DNA of 64,000 nt from Singulisphaera acidiphila DSM 18658 (lineage in GTDB: Bacteria > Planctomycetota > Planctomycetia > Isosphaerales > Isosphaeraceae): contig NC_019892.1 of NCBI RefSeq assembly GCF_000242455.2, forward strand, positions 1,426,001-1,490,000. The letters run 5' to 3'. A program made the translations under genes and the position numbers. Below the pieces are notes generated by a model that had not been told where the DNA came from, made no database searches, and was given only the letters and a program-made list of their open reading frames with translations. Position 1 is the first letter of the stretch. Each line of letters opens with the position of its first letter. Of this stretch, positions 61,861 to 64,000 are shown one piece after another.

Positions 61861-62492
61861 CTTCAGACTGCTTTCTAGCCGCAAAAGGCAATGCTCGAAA
61901 CGGGACCGATCGTATCGTTCACGATCCCAAAGTCATCCGAACATTGCGTGTGGAAATTGAAACGCCGGCCCTCCCCGAGGTCCTGGCGCTAGGAATCGCG
62001 AAGAAATCTTCCGGGCTGATGAATTTCAGAGACAGCGGATAACATTCTGATCGGAAGAAAAAAGAAAACGGGTTCAACTTCTCAAGGAATTGACGCAGGC
62101 AGGCTTTCCCTCGCCGACTTCAATCCCTTGTCTCTTATACCTGATGAATTCAGGAGGGCGATCAAGGCTGGGCCCGTTCGTCTCGCAATTCGTCTCAAAT
62201 AGAGTGACGCCCACTTCCTCACGGGTCAACGGACCGCCAGCCAGTTCTTGGCGATCGAACCACGCATAATCGGTTCGATCGTGTTCCCGAACTCAAAGCG
62301 TCTGGCCGGTCAATCCAGCAGGGTAAAATGGCTTTAGATTGGGGCAAATACAGGGAATACGGCGATGCGGTAAACTTTGTAGATTCGAGGCCGTGGCGCG
62401 GCCCACAGCCTTTCGAAAGCAAATTCGGGGCCAACACGACCAAGTCTATCATGACCGATCATCAATCGCCTGGAAAGCCGATTTGTTCAACC
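61861..62492. other. Gene-free, decayed region
   Basis: More than 600 nt without a convincing gene, and locally lower in GC than the flanks. A 10-bp inverted repeat CGATCGAACC/GGTTCGATCG (62252-62261 with 62272-62281) is present. Short frames here are not supported by codon use or start sites. With the transposase tail and broken sulfatase next to it, it looks like a scarred insertion hotspot. Confidence 0.5.
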
Positions 62493-62588
62493 GCGATAGA
62501 TCCGACGAACAATCGCGCTGAAGCGGTGCTTCGCTCGAGGCCGTTACATCAGCCTCGCAGGCAGAACGACCGCCCAAATCGGCCGTGA
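62493..62588 (+). pseudogene. Transposase C-terminal remnant (IS66-like motif)
   Basis: The plus-strand frame reads AIDPTNNRAEAVLRSRPLHQ, which resembles the (D/E)PTNNxAERxLRP(A/L) motif near the end of IS66-type transposases. The frame upstream is not transposase-like, and no inverted repeats flank it. A short decayed end of a transposon is the likeliest reading. Confidence 0.45.
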
Positions 62589-62634
62589 CAGACCTCCTGG
62601 ATCGCTCTCTGACCGTTGCGAGGGTCTCGGCTTT

Positions 62635-63041
62635 TCAAATCCCGGGCGTATTTCCGCGCCTCGGGTTCGTGGTCTTCGACTTGCCGGGTCGAGGCCGGAG
62701 CCGGTTGGGGAGTGGGTCGCCGGTCTCGCGATCGAATTCGTCGGGGTTCAGTGGGCCGGTTTTGCGATCGTCGGTCTCGGTCTCCCAGGTGGTCAGCGCC
62801 GCACGCATTTGGCGGAGCGTGTTGGCCTGGTCTTGGTCGTCGGCCAGGTTGTGCAACTCGTTCGGGTCGGCCTCGGTATCGTACAACTCTTCCGTGGGGC
62901 GGGGCCGAACGAAACAGGCGGTCTGCTCGGGCGTCAGCTTCCGCTCGTCGCGCATCCGTCTCATCACCTGGTAAGTGGGGCTTCGCACGGCATCGGCGGG
63001 AGGGGTCAGGGGCATCTGATTATCATAATTCCTGATGTTTT
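62635..63041 (-). pseudogene. C-terminal fragment of a sulfatase, broken by a group II intron
   Basis: The minus-strand frame from the intron edge to the stop at 62635 encodes about 135 residues: NYDNQMPLTPPADAVRSPTYQ, then MRRMRDERKLTPEQTACF and RPRPTEELYDTEADPNELHNLADD. The last segment is the conserved C-terminal signature of planctomycete secreted sulfatases, EELYDxxxDPxELxNLA. The N-terminal three quarters, with the formylglycine site, is cut off by the intron beginning at 63042, or lies beyond the window. An ATG at 63015 is a chance start. Since the intron is antisense to this gene, it cannot splice out of the sulfatase mRNA. Confidence 0.75.
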
Positions 63042-64000
63042 GTGCGCCGTGATAAGGCAGTGTCTTCCCAGCGGGTGCAAGTCCCGCCCGGCCAACTGAA
63101 TCGCTCCGGCCGGAAGCTATCGGAGCGGCGGTGGAGGTAACGAAGCCGTCGGAGCCTTCGAGACAAATGTGCCGCCTGGCGGCGCAGCGAGTCGACAGGC
63201 CGTAACGCGAGTGAATGCTGAGCAGGCCTCGAAAGGTTTAACGTGGGAGCCGACCCGCCAATACATCGGGGAAGGCCGTCGTCGCTGATGAACAGGGAAA
63301 CGGGTGGAATAGGCCGTCCCATGAGCGATCTGACCCAGCGATCCCACCGGGGTAATGGCAACGGCATGTCGACAAACGGGAGACGCCTGCAACACGGGAA
63401 ACCCCACTTGGCGGAGGCGCGTGACCTCCAACCGGACGCCCGCGAGGGACTGGCCGGGCCGACTGGGGTGGCGGACAGGCCCGTACTACCGTGGACGCCG
63501 GGTAACGCCGGTCGAGGGAAGGGGCCTGAGTTCAAGACCAGCGTCACAAAGAGCATGAGAGCCGGGAGATTGGCATGAGCCTCACACCTCCACCGAAGGT
63601 TCAGAAACTCCAGACGACGCTGGATGCCAAAGCGAAGGAATCGCCGGGGTATCGGTTTTATCGGTTGTACGACAAGGTGTGTCGGCAGGATATCCTGGAG
63701 TTTGCCTACCTGCGTTGTCGCTCCAACGACGGCGCCCCGGGGGTGGACGGCCAGACCTTCGAGGACATTGAGGCGTACGGCCGCGACCGATGGCTCGACG
63801 AACTGACGACCGAGGTGAGGGATCGTACGTATCAACCGTCTCCAGTGCGCCGCGTCCTGATCCCTAAACCGGATGGGAAGCAAAGGCCGCTGGGGATCGC
63901 AACGATCCGGGACCGCGTGGTGCAGATGGCGGTGGTTCTGGTCTTGGAGCCGATCTTCGAGGCCGACCTGCCTCCGGAACAACACGCTTACCGGGCGGGC
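63042..64000 (+). mobile_element. Group II intron, 5' part (runs off the window)
   Basis: The element starts GTGCGCCGTG at 63042, the group II intron 5' consensus (GUGYG). A 533-nt structured, frame-poor leader with many short inverted repeats precedes an encoded reverse transcriptase starting at 63575. This is the domain I-IV arrangement of bacterial group II introns. The 3' half, with domains V and VI, is outside the window. It is inserted antisense to a sulfatase gene. Confidence 0.85.
63575..64000 (+). CDS. ltrA: Group II intron reverse transcriptase/maturase, N-terminal part
   Basis: 142 residues from the ATG at 63575 (GGGAG upstream) to the window edge with no stop. MSLTPPPKVQKLQTTLDAKAKESPGYRFYRLYDKVCRQDIL is the RT-0 region, RSNDGAPGVDGQTFEDIEAYG the family's GxxxGVDGxT block, and VRRVLIPKPDGKQRPLGIATIRDRVVQMAVVLVLEPIFEADLPPEQHAYRAG is RT-1/RT-2. 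The catalytic YADD, the maturase and any endonuclease domain lie beyond the window. The protein helps the intron splice and makes cDNA for retrohoming. Confidence 0.92.
   Translation, partial: MSLTPPPKVQKLQTTLDAKAKESPGYRFYRLYDKVCRQDILEFAYLRCRSNDGAPGVDGQTFEDIEAYGRDRWLDELTTEVRDRTYQPSPVRRVLIPKPDGKQRPLGIATIRDRVVQMAVVLVLEPIFEADLPPEQHAYRAG

Noticed and set aside
62328..62588. An intact 86-residue gene
   Set aside because: Only its last 30 residues resemble anything (a transposase tail); start and first half are unsupported, so it is treated as a remnant.
63015..63041. A new gene starting at the ATG at 63015
   Set aside because: The frame is open through to the intron edge and the protein is the C-terminal end of a sulfatase, so the ATG is internal.
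1..64000. CRISPR arrays, tRNA or rRNA genes
   Set aside because: No regularly spaced direct repeats, no TTC-loop/acceptor-stem combination and no rRNA-like stretch could be found by reading; a covariance search would be decisive.

Overview
The window reads as chromosome of a high-GC planctomycete, most likely of the Isosphaeraceae (Isosphaera/Singulisphaera/Paludisphaera type). This rests on family content rather than on any rRNA, since no rRNA or tRNA gene was found. The markers are a DUF1559 pseudopilin, a DUF1592-type cytochrome c protein followed by a Tat-exported DUF1552 protein, a CARDB surface protein with the planctomycete LExLExRxL N-terminal motif, a giant Ser/Thr kinase with AAA and helical-repeat regions, an aminofutalosine-route menaquinone gene, and many secreted proteins without known function.

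Layout. 1-8.1 kb: a cut-off APC permease, a secreted HEAT-repeat protein, a small zinc-ribbon protein, RNase R, a YhaM-like 3'-5' exoribonuclease and the CARDB protein, mostly on the minus strand. 8.5-14.6 kb (plus): proS with an overlapping small membrane protein, mqnE, a methyltransferase and an alkaline-phosphatase-superfamily enzyme. 14.6-21.5 kb (minus): a Fur-family regulator, a secreted protein, a decayed GspE/PilB ATPase, an orphan FlgM, an MlaD/MlaE lipid-transport pair without its ATPase, a small membrane-anchored protein and threonine aldolase. 21.7-29.4 kb: hisD, a GNAT acetyltransferase, hisC and hisB, interrupted by a DUF1559 pseudopilin, then an LPG-synthase-type flippase homologue and a second APC permease.

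29.6-34.8 kb is a three-gene exported module (DUF1592 cytochrome, DUF1552, ankyrin protein). It is followed by the convergent 1414-aa kinase, an MFS transporter, glutamyl-Q tRNA(Asp) synthetase, prfB with a CTT TGA C programmed frameshift, a small protein and glyA. 45.4-56 kb holds membrane and exported proteins (a large multipass protein, CvpA, DUF885, an HERTH-motif metallopeptidase-like protein, an acyltransferase, a PmoA-like protein). 56.3-59.7 kb has an ABC-2 permease and two overlapping SPFH genes. 59.8-61.9 kb carries an exported protein, a 34-aa membrane protein and an acyl-ACP desaturase. The last 2 kb is a scar region with a transposase tail and a sulfatase gene broken by an antisense group II intron that runs off the window.

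Outside genes the most notable structure is a family of short intergenic hairpins, several closed by GNRA tetraloops (GTAA, GTGA, GCAA). They recur at gene ends, and one copy supplies the stop codon of gluQ. A second group is strong perfect hairpins 20-115 nt past gene ends without a U-tract. Coding assignments rest on protein sequence recognition by eye; start sites were chosen by ribosome binding sites and family length.
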